From assembly GCF_029626175.1 (NCBI RefSeq), contig NZ_JARUBM010000002.1:3303001-3367000 (forward strand): DNA of 64,000 nucleotides, written 5' to 3'. Below are positions 34,426 through 43,029 of this stretch, piece after piece. The stretch's first letter is position 1. Every line of letters begins with the position of its first letter. A program made the translations under genes and the position numbers. The notes beneath the pieces were generated by a model that was given only the letters and a program-made list of their open reading frames with translations, was not told the origin of the DNA and made no database searches. This stretch comes from Micromonospora sp. WMMD1082 (GTDB lineage: Bacteria; Actinomycetota; Actinomycetes; Mycobacteriales; Micromonosporaceae).

Positions 34426-34486
34426 GTTGATCATGAAGTTGTTGTCATCCCGCCCGGCGTGTCGCGACAACAACTTCATGATCAAC
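34426..34486. repeat. 61 bp palindromic repeat, copy B
   Basis: The same 21-base arms as copy A (starting GTTGATCATGAAGTTG) enclose a loop that is the reverse complement of the copy A loop with one change. Copy B is therefore copy A inverted. It lies in a convergent gap, preceded by C-rich and followed by G-rich tracts. Confidence 0.78.
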
Positions 34487-34499
34487 CCGGGCTGCGGTC

Positions 34500-34529
34500 G
34501 GGGGAGGGGGAGGGGGAGGGGGAGGGGGG
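34500..34529 (+). repeat. (GGGGGA)4 microsatellite, G-quadruplex-prone
   Basis: Five runs of five or six G separated by single A bases fill 34500-34529 immediately before the stop of the minus-strand STAS gene. The pattern could fold as a G-quadruplex on the plus strand. Confidence 0.7.
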
Positions 34530-34865
34530 TTAGGTGGTGGGGGCGTCGTTGCGGATCATCAGGGCGCTGCGTAGGCCGGTGATGTCCAGGACGCGGAGCA
34601 GGAACTCGCCGACGTTGGTCAGGACCAGCAGGCTCTGCGCGTGGCTGGCCTTGCGGCTGAGGACGACCAGCGTCCCCAAGCCCTGCGAGTCGCAGAAGGT
34701 GACCCCGCCGAGATCGAGCACGATCCGGGGTGGCGGTTCGGTGAGGACCTCATTGACAATGGTCGACAGCTGGGCGGCCGTGAGCATGTCGATCTCACCG
34801 GCAAGGCGCAGCACTGCTTCGTCGCCCGTTCGGTGTACGGTGATGGACAGTTCGGCACGATCCAC
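34530..34865 (-). CDS. STAS-domain anti-sigma factor antagonist
   Basis: The 111-residue protein is a single STAS domain: RLAGEIDMLTAAQLSTIVNEVL, IVLDLGGVTFCDSQGLGTLVVL. The phosphorylatable serine is in CDSQGLG, the standard RsbV position. It sits next to the osaABC-like locus, so the OsaC-like GHKL kinase and PP2C domains could phosphorylate and dephosphorylate it. This pairing is inferred from location. It is divergent from hemL with 139 bases between. Confidence 0.85.
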   Translation of the reverse strand: MDRAELSITVHRTGDEAVLRLAGEIDMLTAAQLSTIVNEVLTEPPPRIVLDLGGVTFCDSQGLGTLVVLSRKASHAQSLLVLTNVGEFLLRVLDITGLRSALMIRNDAPTT

Positions 34866-35004
34866 TGGGTCAGCCTATCGCGATCTCGGTCGCCTGGCCT
34901 GTCGAGGCATGCCGTCCCCGGCCAGCGTGCCGGGGGTGAGCCCGGTAACCCGGAGCCGGGGTGCCTGCCGATCCGCCGTCGGGCGCTGACACAATGGCCG
35001 CATC

Positions 35005-36342
35005 GTGACCGAGGTGATTTCCGCCGGATCCGACCGCTACCCGGTCGACGCGCCGGCCTCAGCGGCCCTGTTCGACCGCGCCTGCGCCATCGTGCCGGGC
35101 GGGGTGAACTCCCCTGTGCGCGCCTTCCGGGCGGTCGGCGGCACACCACGCTTCATGGTCCGGGGCGAGGGGCCGTGGCTGCACGACGCCGACGGCCGGC
35201 GCTACGTCGACCTGGTCTGCTCCTGGGGACCGCTGATCCTCGGCCACGCGCATCCCGAGGTGGTCGCGGCCGTGCAGGCCGCCGCCGCGAACGGCACCAG
35301 CTTCGGTACGCCGACCCCCGGCGAGGTCGACCTGGCCGCCGAGATCGTCGTGCGTACCCCGGTCGAGCAGGTCCGGCTGGTCAACTCGGGCACCGAGGCG
35401 ACGATGTCGGCGATCCGTCTCGCCCGTGGCTACACCGGCCGTTCGAAGATCATCAAGTTCGCCGGCTGCTACCACGGTCACGTGGACTCGCTGCTCGCCG
35501 CCGCCGGCTCCGGCGTGGCCACCCTCGGCCTGCCCGACTCGCCCGGGGTCACCGGCGCGGCGGCCGGCGACACCATCGTGCTGCCGTACAACGACGTCGC
35601 CGCCGTGGAGGAGGCGTTCGCCGCCGAGGGGCCGCACATCGCCGCGGTGATCACCGAGGCCGCTCCGGGGAACATGGGCGTGGTCGCCCCGCGCGACGGC
35701 TTCAACGGGCAGCTGGCGCGGATCGCGCACGCGCACGGCGCGCTGCTCGTCGTCGACGAGGTGATGACCGGGTTCCGGGTCTCCCGCTCCGGATGGCACG
35801 GCCTCGAACCGGTCGACGCGGACCTGTGGACGTACGGCAAGGTCATGGGTGGTGGCCTGCCCGCCGCGGCGTTCGGCGGGCGCGCGGAGATCATGTCGCG
35901 CCTGGCTCCCGCCGGCCCGGTCTACCAGGCCGGCACCCTCTCCGGGAACCCCCTCGCCTGCGCGGCCGGCCTGGCCACCCTGCGGCTGGCCGACGAGGCG
36001 CTCTACCGCCGGCTGGACGACACCGCCGCCGTCGTGGGCAAGCTCGCCACCGAGGCGCTGACCGCCGCCGGGGTCCCGCACCGGCTGTCGTACGCGGGCA
36101 GCATGTTCTCGATCTTCTTCACCGACGCCGACGTGGTCGACTACGACAGCGCCCGCACCCAACAGGTGCCGGCGTTCAAGGCGTTCTTCCACGCGATGCT
36201 CGCCGCCGGGGTCTACCTGCCGCCGAGCGCGTTCGAATCCTGGTTCGTCTCGGCGGCGATCGACGCCGCCGCCCTGGAACAGATCGCCGCGGCCCTGCCG
36301 GCGGCGGCCAACGCGGCAGCAGCGGCAGGTACAGGAGGGTAG
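35005..36342 (+). CDS. hemL: Glutamate-1-semialdehyde 2,1-aminomutase
   Basis: The 445-residue PLP enzyme matches HemL end to end. It has [19 protein letters not shown] near the N-terminus, [16 protein letters not shown], the C5-pathway gating segment GCYHGHVDS, and the Schiff-base Lys279 in [11 protein letters not shown]. It converts glutamate-1-semialdehyde to 5-aminolevulinate, the committed haem precursor. The downstream cytochrome c maturation genes give a coherent haem/cytochrome neighbourhood. The GTG at 35005 is used. Confidence 0.95.
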   Translation: MTEVISAGSDRYPVDAPASAALFDRACAIVPGGVNSPVRAFRAVGGTPRFMVRGEGPWLHDADGRRYVDLVCSWGPLILGHAHPEVVAAVQAAAANGTSFGTPTPGEVDLAAEIVVRTPVEQVRLVNSGTEATMSAIRLARGYTGRSKIIKFAGCYHGHVDSLLAAAGSGVATLGLPDSPGVTGAAAGDTIVLPYNDVAAVEEAFAAEGPHIAAVITEAAPGNMGVVAPRDGFNGQLARIAHAHGALLVVDEVMTGFRVSRSGWHGLEPVDADLWTYGKVMGGGLPAAAFGGRAEIMSRLAPAGPVYQAGTLSGNPLACAAGLATLRLADEALYRRLDDTAAVVGKLATEALTAAGVPHRLSYAGSMFSIFFTDADVVDYDSARTQQVPAFKAFFHAMLAAGVYLPPSAFESWFVSAAIDAAALEQIAAALPAAANAAAAAGTGG

Positions 36343-36461
36343 CGGTGAGCGCGAGGAGTGAGCCGGTCTTGCGAGCCCCGCAGTCGCGAACGAAGGGGGT
36401 GGCGGTGAGCGCGAGGAGTGAGCCGGTCCTGCGAGCCCCGCAGTCGCGAACGAAGGGGGTG
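36342..36461. repeat. Two tandem copies of a 60 bp repeat
   Basis: Two 60-base units (36342-36401 and 36402-36461) differ at only a few positions. Each contains GTGAGCGCGAGGAGTGAG and CAGTCGCGAACGAAGGGGGT. They fill the space between hemL and the phosphatase gene. Each unit carries an in-frame-looking GTG start and could be read as MSARSEPVLRAPQSRTKG, so it may be a mobile promoter/start module. It has no known function. Confidence 0.85.
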
Positions 36462-36466
36462 CAACG

Positions 36467-37114
36467 GTGAGTAAGACGGTGGTCCACGTGCTTCGGCACG
36501 GTGAGGTGCACAACCCGGACGGCATCCTCTACGGCCGGCTGCCCGGTTTCCGCCTCAGCGAGCTGGGTGTGCAGATGGCCAAGGCCGCCGCGCAGGGGCT
36601 CGCCGACCGCGAGATCGTCCACGTGGTGGCCAGCCCGCTGGAACGCGCCCAGCAGACCGCCGAGCCGATCGCCGCACAGTTCCGGTTGCCCGTCGGGGTG
36701 GACGAGCGGCTGATCGAGAGCGCCAACTGGTTCGAGGGCAAGCGGGTCTCGCCCGGGGACGGCTCCTTCCGTGACCCGCGCAACTGGTGGGTGCTGCGCG
36801 ATCCGGTGACCCCCTCCTGGGGTGAGGCGTACCGGGTGATCGCCGAGCGGATGTTCGCCGCGCTGCACGCCGCCCGGATCGCCGCCGAGGGGCGCGAGGC
36901 CGTCCTGGTCTCGCACCAGCTGCCGATCTGGACGCTGCGCCGGCACGTCGAGCGCAAGCGGCTCTGGCACGACCCGCGCCGCCGGCAGTGCGCACTGGCC
37001 TCGCTCACCACCTTCCACTTCGACGGCGCCAAGGTCGTCGGCATCGGCTACTCCGAACCCGCCGCGCATCTGGTGGCGATGTCGCCGACCGCGCGGACGG
37101 CCAAGGGAGCCTGA
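36467..37114 (+). CDS. Histidine phosphatase superfamily protein
   Basis: The 215-residue protein starts TVVHVLRHGEVHNPDGILYG, the RHG motif whose His (about residue 10) forms the phosphohistidine. A second catalytic region is ASPLERAQQTAEPIAA, with EAVLVSHQLPIW supplying the second His. Its position after hemL matches the phosphoglycerate-mutase-like gene of the Streptomyces haem/cytochrome region. The substrate is unknown. The GTG at 36467 is preceded by a GGGGGTGCAAC segment from the repeat, so the repeat supplies the ribosome-binding region. Confidence 0.85.
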   Translation: MSKTVVHVLRHGEVHNPDGILYGRLPGFRLSELGVQMAKAAAQGLADREIVHVVASPLERAQQTAEPIAAQFRLPVGVDERLIESANWFEGKRVSPGDGSFRDPRNWWVLRDPVTPSWGEAYRVIAERMFAALHAARIAAEGREAVLVSHQLPIWTLRRHVERKRLWHDPRRRQCALASLTTFHFDGAKVVGIGYSEPAAHLVAMSPTARTAKGA

Positions 37115-37115
37115 C

Positions 37116-37694
37116 ATGGGCGCCCGGAGGCTGGCCGCCGGCGTGCTCACCGCCGTGACCGCCACGGCGGTGCTGAGCGGCTGCACCGGCGGCGGCCGGG
37201 AGTCGGTCTGTGACAGCGTCGGCGGCATCGTGGAATGTGCGCCGGATCAGCGGTCCGGCGCCCCCGCCATCGCGGGCGAGCTGCTCAAGGGCGGGTCGTA
37301 CGACGTGGCCAGCCAGCGGGGCCAGGTCGTCGTGGTCAACTTCTGGGGTTCCTGGTGCGCGCCGTGCCGGGCCGAGGCCGACGACCTGGAGAACACCTAC
37401 CAGGCCACCAAGGGCTCCGGGGTGACCTTCCTCGGCATCAACGTGCAGGACAGCCGGGACAAGGCCGTCGCCTTCGAGGAGGCGTTCGGCATCAGCTATC
37501 CGAGCATCTTCGACCCGGGCAGCCGGCACGCCCTCGCCATGGACATCCCACCGAACAGCATTCCCGCCACCGTAGTGCTCGACCGGGAGGGCCGGATCGC
37601 CACCGTGATCCGGGCGGCGGTCCGGCAGGAGGGTCTGCAACCCATCGTCGAGCGGATCGCCGCGGAGGCTCCCGCGCCGCCCGGCCAACGCTGA
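37116..37694 (+). CDS. resA: ResA/TlpA-type thioredoxin lipoprotein
   Basis: The 192-residue protein has a lipobox LSGC (Cys23) for membrane attachment outside the cell. Its thioredoxin fold carries the redox pair Cys81-Cys84 in FWGSWCAPC. The cis-Pro segment is NSIPATVVLD. ResA reduces apocytochrome c cysteines before haem attachment, with electrons from CcdA. The gene directly precedes ccdA with a TGATG overlap. Confidence 0.92.
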   Translation: MGARRLAAGVLTAVTATAVLSGCTGGGRESVCDSVGGIVECAPDQRSGAPAIAGELLKGGSYDVASQRGQVVVVNFWGSWCAPCRAEADDLENTYQATKGSGVTFLGINVQDSRDKAVAFEEAFGISYPSIFDPGSRHALAMDIPPNSIPATVVLDREGRIATVIRAAVRQEGLQPIVERIAAEAPAPPGQR

Positions 37695-38578
37695 TGGGCG
37701 AGACGTTCGGCCAACTCGCCGAGTCCGGCCCGCTGCTGCTGGCGATGGGCGCGGCGGCCCTGGCCGGCCTGGTCAGTTTCCTGTCCCCGTGCGTGCTGCC
37801 GCTGATGCCCGGCTACCTCTCGTACGTCACCGGCCTCGCCGGCACCGACCTCGAAGGCCGAGACGAAAGGAAGGGCCCCCTACCAACACCTCAGGTAGCG
37901 GAAGGCCCCCCTGTCAACGGCCAGGCCGGGGCGGGCAGCGGCGGCGGTGCCGCTGTCCGTACGGCGGTGCGGGCAGCACGCCCCACGGTCAGCGCGGCGG
38001 CACGGGGGCGGGTACTCGCCGGGACGCTGCTCTTCATCGCCGGCTTCACGGTCGTCTTCACCGCCACCGCGATCCTGTTCAGCAGCATCGGCCGGGTCTT
38101 CTTCGACTACGAGCGGACGCTGGAGATCGTCATCGGCGGGCTCATCGTCGTGCTCGGGCTGGGCTACCTCGGGGTGCTGCCCGGATTGCAGCGAGAGTTC
38201 CGGATCAACCGGCTGCCCGCCGCCGGCCTGCTCGGCGCGCCCGTGCTCGGTGCGGTGTTCGCGCTCAGCTGGGTGCCCTGCACCGGGCCCACCCTGGCCG
38301 CGGTGCTCGGGATGGCCACCACCAGCGGTCAGACCGATCGGGCGGTGGTGCTCGCCGTGGCGTACTGCCTCGGGCTGGGGATCCCGTTCGTCGTCTTCGG
38401 GCTCGGCTTCGAACGCCTGCTCGGCGTCTTCCAGGCTGTGCGGCGCAACAGCCGCTGGGTCACCCGGATCGGCGGCGTCCTGCTGATCCTGATCGGCCTG
38501 GCGCTGGTCACCGGAGGCTGGACGAACGTGGTGATCTGGCTGCAGACCACCGTCGGGGTCGGCGAGGTGAGCATCTGA
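37694..38578 (+). CDS. ccdA: Cytochrome c biogenesis protein CcdA with in-frame insertion
   Basis: The 294-residue membrane protein has about six or seven helices and the two conserved cysteines of CcdA: Cys33 in FLSPCVLPLMPGYLSY and the partner in SWVPCTGPTLAAVLG. It passes reducing equivalents from cytoplasmic thioredoxin to ResA. Unusually, the first loop (about residues 54-95) carries ERKGPLPTPQVAEGPPVNG, encoded by a repeat-like GGAAGGGCCCCCT sequence at 37865-37916. Family members normally have a shorter loop here. The frame stays open, so the protein is probably functional. TGATG overlaps link it to resA and resB. Confidence 0.9.
   Translation: MGETFGQLAESGPLLLAMGAAALAGLVSFLSPCVLPLMPGYLSYVTGLAGTDLEGRDERKGPLPTPQVAEGPPVNGQAGAGSGGGAAVRTAVRAARPTVSAAARGRVLAGTLLFIAGFTVVFTATAILFSSIGRVFFDYERTLEIVIGGLIVVLGLGYLGVLPGLQREFRINRLPAAGLLGAPVLGAVFALSWVPCTGPTLAAVLGMATTSGQTDRAVVLAVAYCLGLGIPFVVFGLGFERLLGVFQAVRRNSRWVTRIGGVLLILIGLALVTGGWTNVVIWLQTTVGVGEVSI
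37865..37916 (+). repeat. Mobile-looking repeat inserted in frame in ccdA
   Basis: GGAAGGGCCCCCT and GGAAGGCCCCCCT flank an ACC-rich centre containing CTCAGGTAGC. I recall such AAGGAAGGGCCC-type elements as dispersed intergenic repeats of Micromonospora genomes. Here it lies within a coding sequence and adds about 18 residues to a loop. Confidence 0.55.
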
Positions 38579-40227
38579 TGACCGCCGTGGACGACCGGCC
38601 CACCGTGCCGGCTGAGGCGCCCCGACGCCGCCCCAACCCGGTGATCGCCCTGCTGCGCAACTCGTGGCGGCAGCTGACCAGCATGCGTACCGCACTGGTG
38701 TTGCTCTTCCTGCTCGCGGTCGCCGCCATCCCGGGATCGGTGCTGCCGCAGCGCGGGGTCAACCCGGAGGACGTACGCGACTTCTTCACCGTCCACCCCG
38801 ACCTGGCCCCGCTGCTCGACCGGGCGGGTGCGTTCGAGGCGTTCAGCTCGGTCTGGTTCTCCGCGATCTACCTGTTGCTGTTCACCTCGCTGATCGGCTG
38901 CATCACGCCCCGGCTGCGCGACCACGTCCGGGCGCTTCGGGCGAGGCCGCCGGCCGTACCGAGCCGGCTGACGCGGCTGCCGCAGCACACGGTGATCCCC
39001 GCGCCGGACGGCGGCGCGGCGGCGGTCGCCGAGACGCTGCGCCGCCGGCGGTGGCGGGTGGTGGTCCGGGGTGACGAGGTCTCCGCCGAGAAGGGCTATC
39101 TCAAGGAGACCGGCAACCTGATCTTCCACACGTCGATGGTGGTGCTGCTGATCGGCGTCGCGCTCGGCTCCTGGTACGGCTGGCACGGCAACCGGCTGCT
39201 CGTCGCCGGCGAGGACCAGGTCTTCTGCAACACCCGGCAGCAGTACGCCGAGGCGAAGCTCGGGCCGCGCGTCGACGCCCTGCCCCGCTTCTGCATGCAG
39301 CTGGACGAGTTCGACGCCCGGTTCCTGGAGACCGGTCAGCCCGCGTTCTACAACGCGAAGGTGACCGTCGACGAGGACGGCGGCGTGCGGCGCCCAGCGG
39401 AGTTCTCGGTGAACTCGCCGCTGCGCCTCCACGGCGCGAACGTCTACCTGCTCGGACACGGGTACGCGCCGGTGATCCGCTACACCGACCGGTTCGGCCG
39501 CAGCCAGACCAGCGCCGTGCCGTTCCTCAGCACCGGGGACATCGGGCTGACCAGCGAAGGGTTGGCCGCCTTCCCGGACGCCAACGTCGATCCCGAGACC
39601 GGCGAGCGGAATCCAGAACTCCAGGTGGCCTTCTCGGGGCTGTACCTGCCGACCGCGCCGCAGCAGCCGCCGTTCGTGCGGTCGGCGCACCCGAGCGAGC
39701 AGAACCCGCTGCTCGACCTGGTGGCCTACCGGGGCAACCTGGGCCTGGACGGCGGCATCCCGGGCTCGGTCTACCAGCTCGACCAGCGCCAGGTCCGCAA
39801 CGGCCGGCTCACCGAGATCGGCACGAAGCAGCTGCGGATGGGCGACAGCTGGACGCTGGACGACGGTACGACCGTCGAGTTCCTGGGCTCGCGGCCCTTC
39901 GTCACCCTGTCCGTGCGGCACGACCCGGGCACGACGCTGCTGCTGGTCAGCTCCGTCGGGCTGGTGCTCGGGCTGATGGGTTCGCTCTTCGTCCGGCGGC
40001 GGCGGGTCTTCGTCCGCGTGCTGCCGGCCGGTCCCGCCGACCCCGACGGCGGTTCTCCGACGGGCGGTAGTAGTTTGGTCGAGGTGGCTGGCCTGCCGCG
40101 TACCGAGCACCCCGGGTTCGCCGCCGAGTTCGCCCACCTGGTCGCCGCGATCGGCGCCGGCGGGCGGCCCGGCGACGCCGGCACCGGCCCGGGTACGCAG
40201 GCCCGGGCGCGGGAAGGAGTCGAGTGA
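38578..40227 (+). CDS. resB: Cytochrome c biogenesis protein ResB (Ccs1)
   Basis: The 549-residue protein has the ResB outline. Helix 1 (ALVLLFLLAVAAIPGSVLPQR) and helix 2 (SSVWFSAIYLLLFTSLIGCI) come first. Helix 3 (NLIFHTSMVVLLIGVALGSW) leads into a large external domain (about 210-460), and a last helix (LLLVSSVGLVLGLMGSLFV) closes it. With CcsB it forms the System II cytochrome c synthase that exports haem and attaches it to CxxCH motifs. A variable Gly/Pro tail follows the last helix. Start ATG 38578 overlaps the ccdA stop. Confidence 0.93.
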   Translation: MTAVDDRPTVPAEAPRRRPNPVIALLRNSWRQLTSMRTALVLLFLLAVAAIPGSVLPQRGVNPEDVRDFFTVHPDLAPLLDRAGAFEAFSSVWFSAIYLLLFTSLIGCITPRLRDHVRALRARPPAVPSRLTRLPQHTVIPAPDGGAAAVAETLRRRRWRVVVRGDEVSAEKGYLKETGNLIFHTSMVVLLIGVALGSWYGWHGNRLLVAGEDQVFCNTRQQYAEAKLGPRVDALPRFCMQLDEFDARFLETGQPAFYNAKVTVDEDGGVRRPAEFSVNSPLRLHGANVYLLGHGYAPVIRYTDRFGRSQTSAVPFLSTGDIGLTSEGLAAFPDANVDPETGERNPELQVAFSGLYLPTAPQQPPFVRSAHPSEQNPLLDLVAYRGNLGLDGGIPGSVYQLDQRQVRNGRLTEIGTKQLRMGDSWTLDDGTTVEFLGSRPFVTLSVRHDPGTTLLLVSSVGLVLGLMGSLFVRRRRVFVRVLPAGPADPDGGSPTGGSSLVEVAGLPRTEHPGFAAEFAHLVAAIGAGGRPGDAGTGPGTQARAREGVE

Positions 40228-41270
40228 TGTCCGCACTCTCCGATCAGGTGGTCTCCATCGCCACCCTCGTGTACCTACTGGCGATGATCAGCCACGCGGT
40301 CGAGTACGCCGTCGGCAACTCCCGCGCCAGGACCGTCGCGGCGCCCGCCCGCGAACTGGTCGGCGCGGCGGTCGGCGGCGGTGGCGCGGCGGGTGGCGTG
40401 CCTGCCTCCGCGACCGCCACCCACGGCCTGGCGACGGGAGGTGGCGGGGTGGTGGCCGGTGGCGGCCAGGTCGTCGACGCCCCGGCGCCGAGCCGGGCCG
40501 AGCGCTCCGCCCGCCGCGCGGAGCTGGCCGGTCGGGTCGCCGTCGGGCTGACCGTCGTGGCCGCCGCGCTGCACCTGGTGGCGCTGGTCACCCGCGGCCT
40601 CGCCGCCGACCGGATGCCATGGGGCAACATGTACGAGTTCGTGCTCACGGTCTCGTTCATCGGGGTGGCCGCCTGGCTGGTGGTGCTGGTGAAGTGGCCG
40701 TTCCTGCGCCGCCTCGGGCTCTTCCTGACCCTGGTGATGGTGCTGCTCGTGGCCACCGCCGAGCTGGTCCTCTATACCCCGATCGTGCCGCTGGTGCCGG
40801 CGCTCAACTCGTACTGGTTCATCGTGCACGTGTCGACCATCGTCTTCGCCTCGGGGCTGTTCCTGCTCGGGGTGGTGCCGGCGGTGGCGTACCTGATGCG
40901 GGCCGGGTACGAGAGCGGCAAGCGCAGTTTCCCGTACACCCTGGCGAAGCGGCTGCCCGCGGCGGCCGGCCTGGAACGGCTCACCTTCGTGTTGCACGCC
41001 TTCTCGTTCCCGATCTTCACCTTCGCGGTGATCGCCGGGGCGATCTGGGCCGAGGCGGCCTGGGGTCGGCCGTGGGGCTGGGATCCGAAGGAGACCTGGG
41101 CGTTCATCTCCTGGGTGGTGTACGCCGGCTACCTGCACGCCCGGGCCACACCGAGCGTGAAGCGGAACGTGGCCACCTGGCTGGCCATCCTCGGCTTCCT
41201 GACCGTCCTGATGAACCTGTTCGGCGTGAACATCTTCTTCGAGGGCCTGCACTCCTACGGCGGTCTGTGA
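40227..41270 (+). CDS. ccsB: Cytochrome c synthase subunit CcsB (CcsA)
   Basis: The 347-residue protein has about eight helices. It carries the WWD haem-binding motif near residue 283 (WGWDPKETWAFISWVVY) and flanking histidines in HAFSFPIF and GYLHARA. It is the haem-handling partner of ResB. An unusual Ala/Gly-rich loop (about 45-95, GVPASATATHGLATGGG) separates the first helix from the rest. The ATG at 40227 overlaps the resB stop (TGATG), with GGAAGGAG upstream, so it is the last gene of the four-gene resA-ccdA-resB-ccsB operon. Confidence 0.93.
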   Translation: MSALSDQVVSIATLVYLLAMISHAVEYAVGNSRARTVAAPARELVGAAVGGGGAAGGVPASATATHGLATGGGGVVAGGGQVVDAPAPSRAERSARRAELAGRVAVGLTVVAAALHLVALVTRGLAADRMPWGNMYEFVLTVSFIGVAAWLVVLVKWPFLRRLGLFLTLVMVLLVATAELVLYTPIVPLVPALNSYWFIVHVSTIVFASGLFLLGVVPAVAYLMRAGYESGKRSFPYTLAKRLPAAAGLERLTFVLHAFSFPIFTFAVIAGAIWAEAAWGRPWGWDPKETWAFISWVVYAGYLHARATPSVKRNVATWLAILGFLTVLMNLFGVNIFFEGLHSYGGL

Positions 41271-41284
41271 GGACAGGACGCAGG

Positions 41285-41321
41285 ATGTAGAACTACACTT
41301 CTTATAACTGTAGTTCTACAT
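41285..41321. promoter_or_regulatory. Twin palindromic operators flanking a TATAAC-like -10
   Basis: ATGTAGAACTACA (41285-41297) and its reverse complement TGTAGTTCTACAT (41309-41321) enclose 11 bases containing TATAAC. Each arm is itself a TGTAG-N2-CTACA palindrome, so two adjacent dimer sites cover a promoter. The region is AT-rich compared with everything around it. It lies 14 bases upstream of the ATPase gene. Confidence 0.65.
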
Positions 41322-41335
41322 TTTGTGAGACGCTC

Positions 41336-42817
41336 ATGAGGCTTGCGAAGCCTGCCGAGATCTTCGACCGCGACGCGGAATGGGCCGAGCTGACCCGGTT
41401 CGCGACCGACGCTCGCCCAGGTGCGACGCTCGGGGTGGTCAGCGGGCGCCGTCGCCAGGGCAAGACCCTCCTGCTGTACGAGCTGGCCAAGGCCACGGGC
41501 GGGTTCTACTTCGGCGCGACCGAGGCCACGCCGGCCGAGTCCCTACGGCGGCTCGGCGAAGCCCTCGGCCGGTACGTCGACAGTCCAGGCCCGGTGCACC
41601 TGGTGGACTGGCAGCACGCCATCGATGCCCTACTTGCGTTGGGTAAGGACCGCGCCGTCACCGTGGTGATCGACGAGTTCCCCTACCTGGCCAGGGCCAG
41701 CCGGGATCTCCCGTCGGTCATCCAGCACGCACTCACTCCTGGACGACCCGAGCGCACCGGCTCACGTACCCGCCTTCTGCTCTGCGGATCGGCACTCTCG
41801 TTCATGGGTGGCCTGCTGGCCGGGTCCGCACCGCTGCGCGGCCGTGCCGGGCTCGAACTGCCGATCGCGCCGCTGGACTACCGCGCGGCGGCGGAGTTCT
41901 GGGGCATCGGCGATCCGCGACTCGCCGTCCAGGTGTTCGCCATCGTGGGCGGTACGCCGGCCTACCGGCGGGAGTACGTCCAGGACGACGCACCGGAGGG
42001 GCCCGACGACTTCGACGACTGGGTGGTGCGCGCCGTGCTGAATCCGGCCCGGCCACTCTTCCGTGAGGCGCGCTATCTGCTCGCCGAGGACCCAGAGCTG
42101 CGGGACACGGCGCTCTATCACTCGGTGCTGTCAGCGGTTGCCGAGGGCAACGCCACTCGTGGCGGCATCGCCGGATTCATCGGCCGCAAGGCCACCGACC
42201 TGCAACATCCGTTGACGGTCCTGGAGGACGCCGGACTGCTGGTGCGGGAGCCCGACCCGCTGCGCAGTGGGCGCAGCCGGTACCGGATTGTCGAGCCCTT
42301 GATCACCTTCTACCAGGCACTGATGCGGCCCGCGTGGACCGCGCTGGAGCAGCGGCGTGGCGCGGATGTCTGGCGTCGATCCCAACGGCGGTACGCGAGC
42401 GCGGTGCTGGGCCCCGGCTTCGAGGAGACGGTCCGGCAGTGGGCACTGCGTTTCGCTGCTTTCGAGACGTTGGGGGGTATCGCCGCCGAAGTGCAGGCAG
42501 CGGTACTGACCGACCCGGCGAGCCGGCGGAGTCAGGAACTCGACCTGGTGGCGCTCGGGGAACTGCCGGCAGGCGACGGCCCACGGCCACTACTGGCCCT
42601 CGGAGAGGTCAAGTGGGGTCGTACGCTCGGCCGTTCGGATCTTGACCGGTTGGTGCGGGCACGCGAGCTGTTGCAGGGGCGACCTGGTCTCGACCTGGAG
42701 CAGACGCGACTGGTGCTCGCCAGCGCGGCGGGGTTCACCGACGAACTGCACCGGCTCTCCGCCAGCAGGTCGGATGTGATCCTGGTCGATGCCGCCAGGC
42801 TCTACTCCGGCGATTGA
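41336..42817 (+). CDS. Archaeal-type P-loop ATPase with DUF234-like C-terminus
   Basis: The 493-residue protein has an N-terminal P-loop ATPase of the archaeal ATPase group. FDRDAEWAELTRF is the start signature, Walker A is SGRRRQGKT (about residues 38-46), Walker B is VTVVIDEFPYLA, and LLLCGSALSFM is sensor-like. A middle winged-helix region (about 245-320, NATRGGIAGFIGRKATDLQ) and a C-terminal DUF234/nuclease-like domain follow. DUF234 is a PD-(D/E)xK relative, and SQELDLVALGE plus LALGEVKWGR resemble its E-x-D and ExK core. Such genes are often solitary and mobile. The promoter has its own palindromic pair, suggesting autoregulation. Function unknown. Confidence 0.75.
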   Translation: MRLAKPAEIFDRDAEWAELTRFATDARPGATLGVVSGRRRQGKTLLLYELAKATGGFYFGATEATPAESLRRLGEALGRYVDSPGPVHLVDWQHAIDALLALGKDRAVTVVIDEFPYLARASRDLPSVIQHALTPGRPERTGSRTRLLLCGSALSFMGGLLAGSAPLRGRAGLELPIAPLDYRAAAEFWGIGDPRLAVQVFAIVGGTPAYRREYVQDDAPEGPDDFDDWVVRAVLNPARPLFREARYLLAEDPELRDTALYHSVLSAVAEGNATRGGIAGFIGRKATDLQHPLTVLEDAGLLVREPDPLRSGRSRYRIVEPLITFYQALMRPAWTALEQRRGADVWRRSQRRYASAVLGPGFEETVRQWALRFAAFETLGGIAAEVQAAVLTDPASRRSQELDLVALGELPAGDGPRPLLALGEVKWGRTLGRSDLDRLVRARELLQGRPGLDLEQTRLVLASAAGFTDELHRLSASRSDVILVDAARLYSGD

Positions 42818-43029
42818 GCCGGGTACCGGCCCCGGTCGGGGCGGTGCTGGGTCAGGGTCTCGTCGATGCGCAAGGTGATCTGGTAGGCGACCTCCGGCAC
42901 GTCGGCCAGCTCGATCTGTTCGGCCCGCATCGCGAGCTGCGCGTGCAGCTCGCGCGCGATCGCGTCGCGCAGGCTAGTGAGTAGCGGCGACAGCCCATCC
43001 GGGTCGCCGACGACGTACGCGTCCGACAT
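42802..43029 (-). CDS. Small hypothetical protein (75 aa)
   Basis: The 75-residue soluble protein (MSDAYVVGDPDGLSPLLTSL, then an amphipathic helical stretch and a basic tail) has good coding character but no recognised family. Its last 16 bases overlap the end of the ATPase gene on the other strand. It has its own promoter region facing the mqn genes. A regulatory or accessory role cannot be deduced. Confidence 0.5.
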   Translation of the reverse strand: MSDAYVVGDPDGLSPLLTSLRDAIARELHAQLAMRAEQIELADVPEVAYQITLRIDETLTQHRPDRGRYPAQSPE

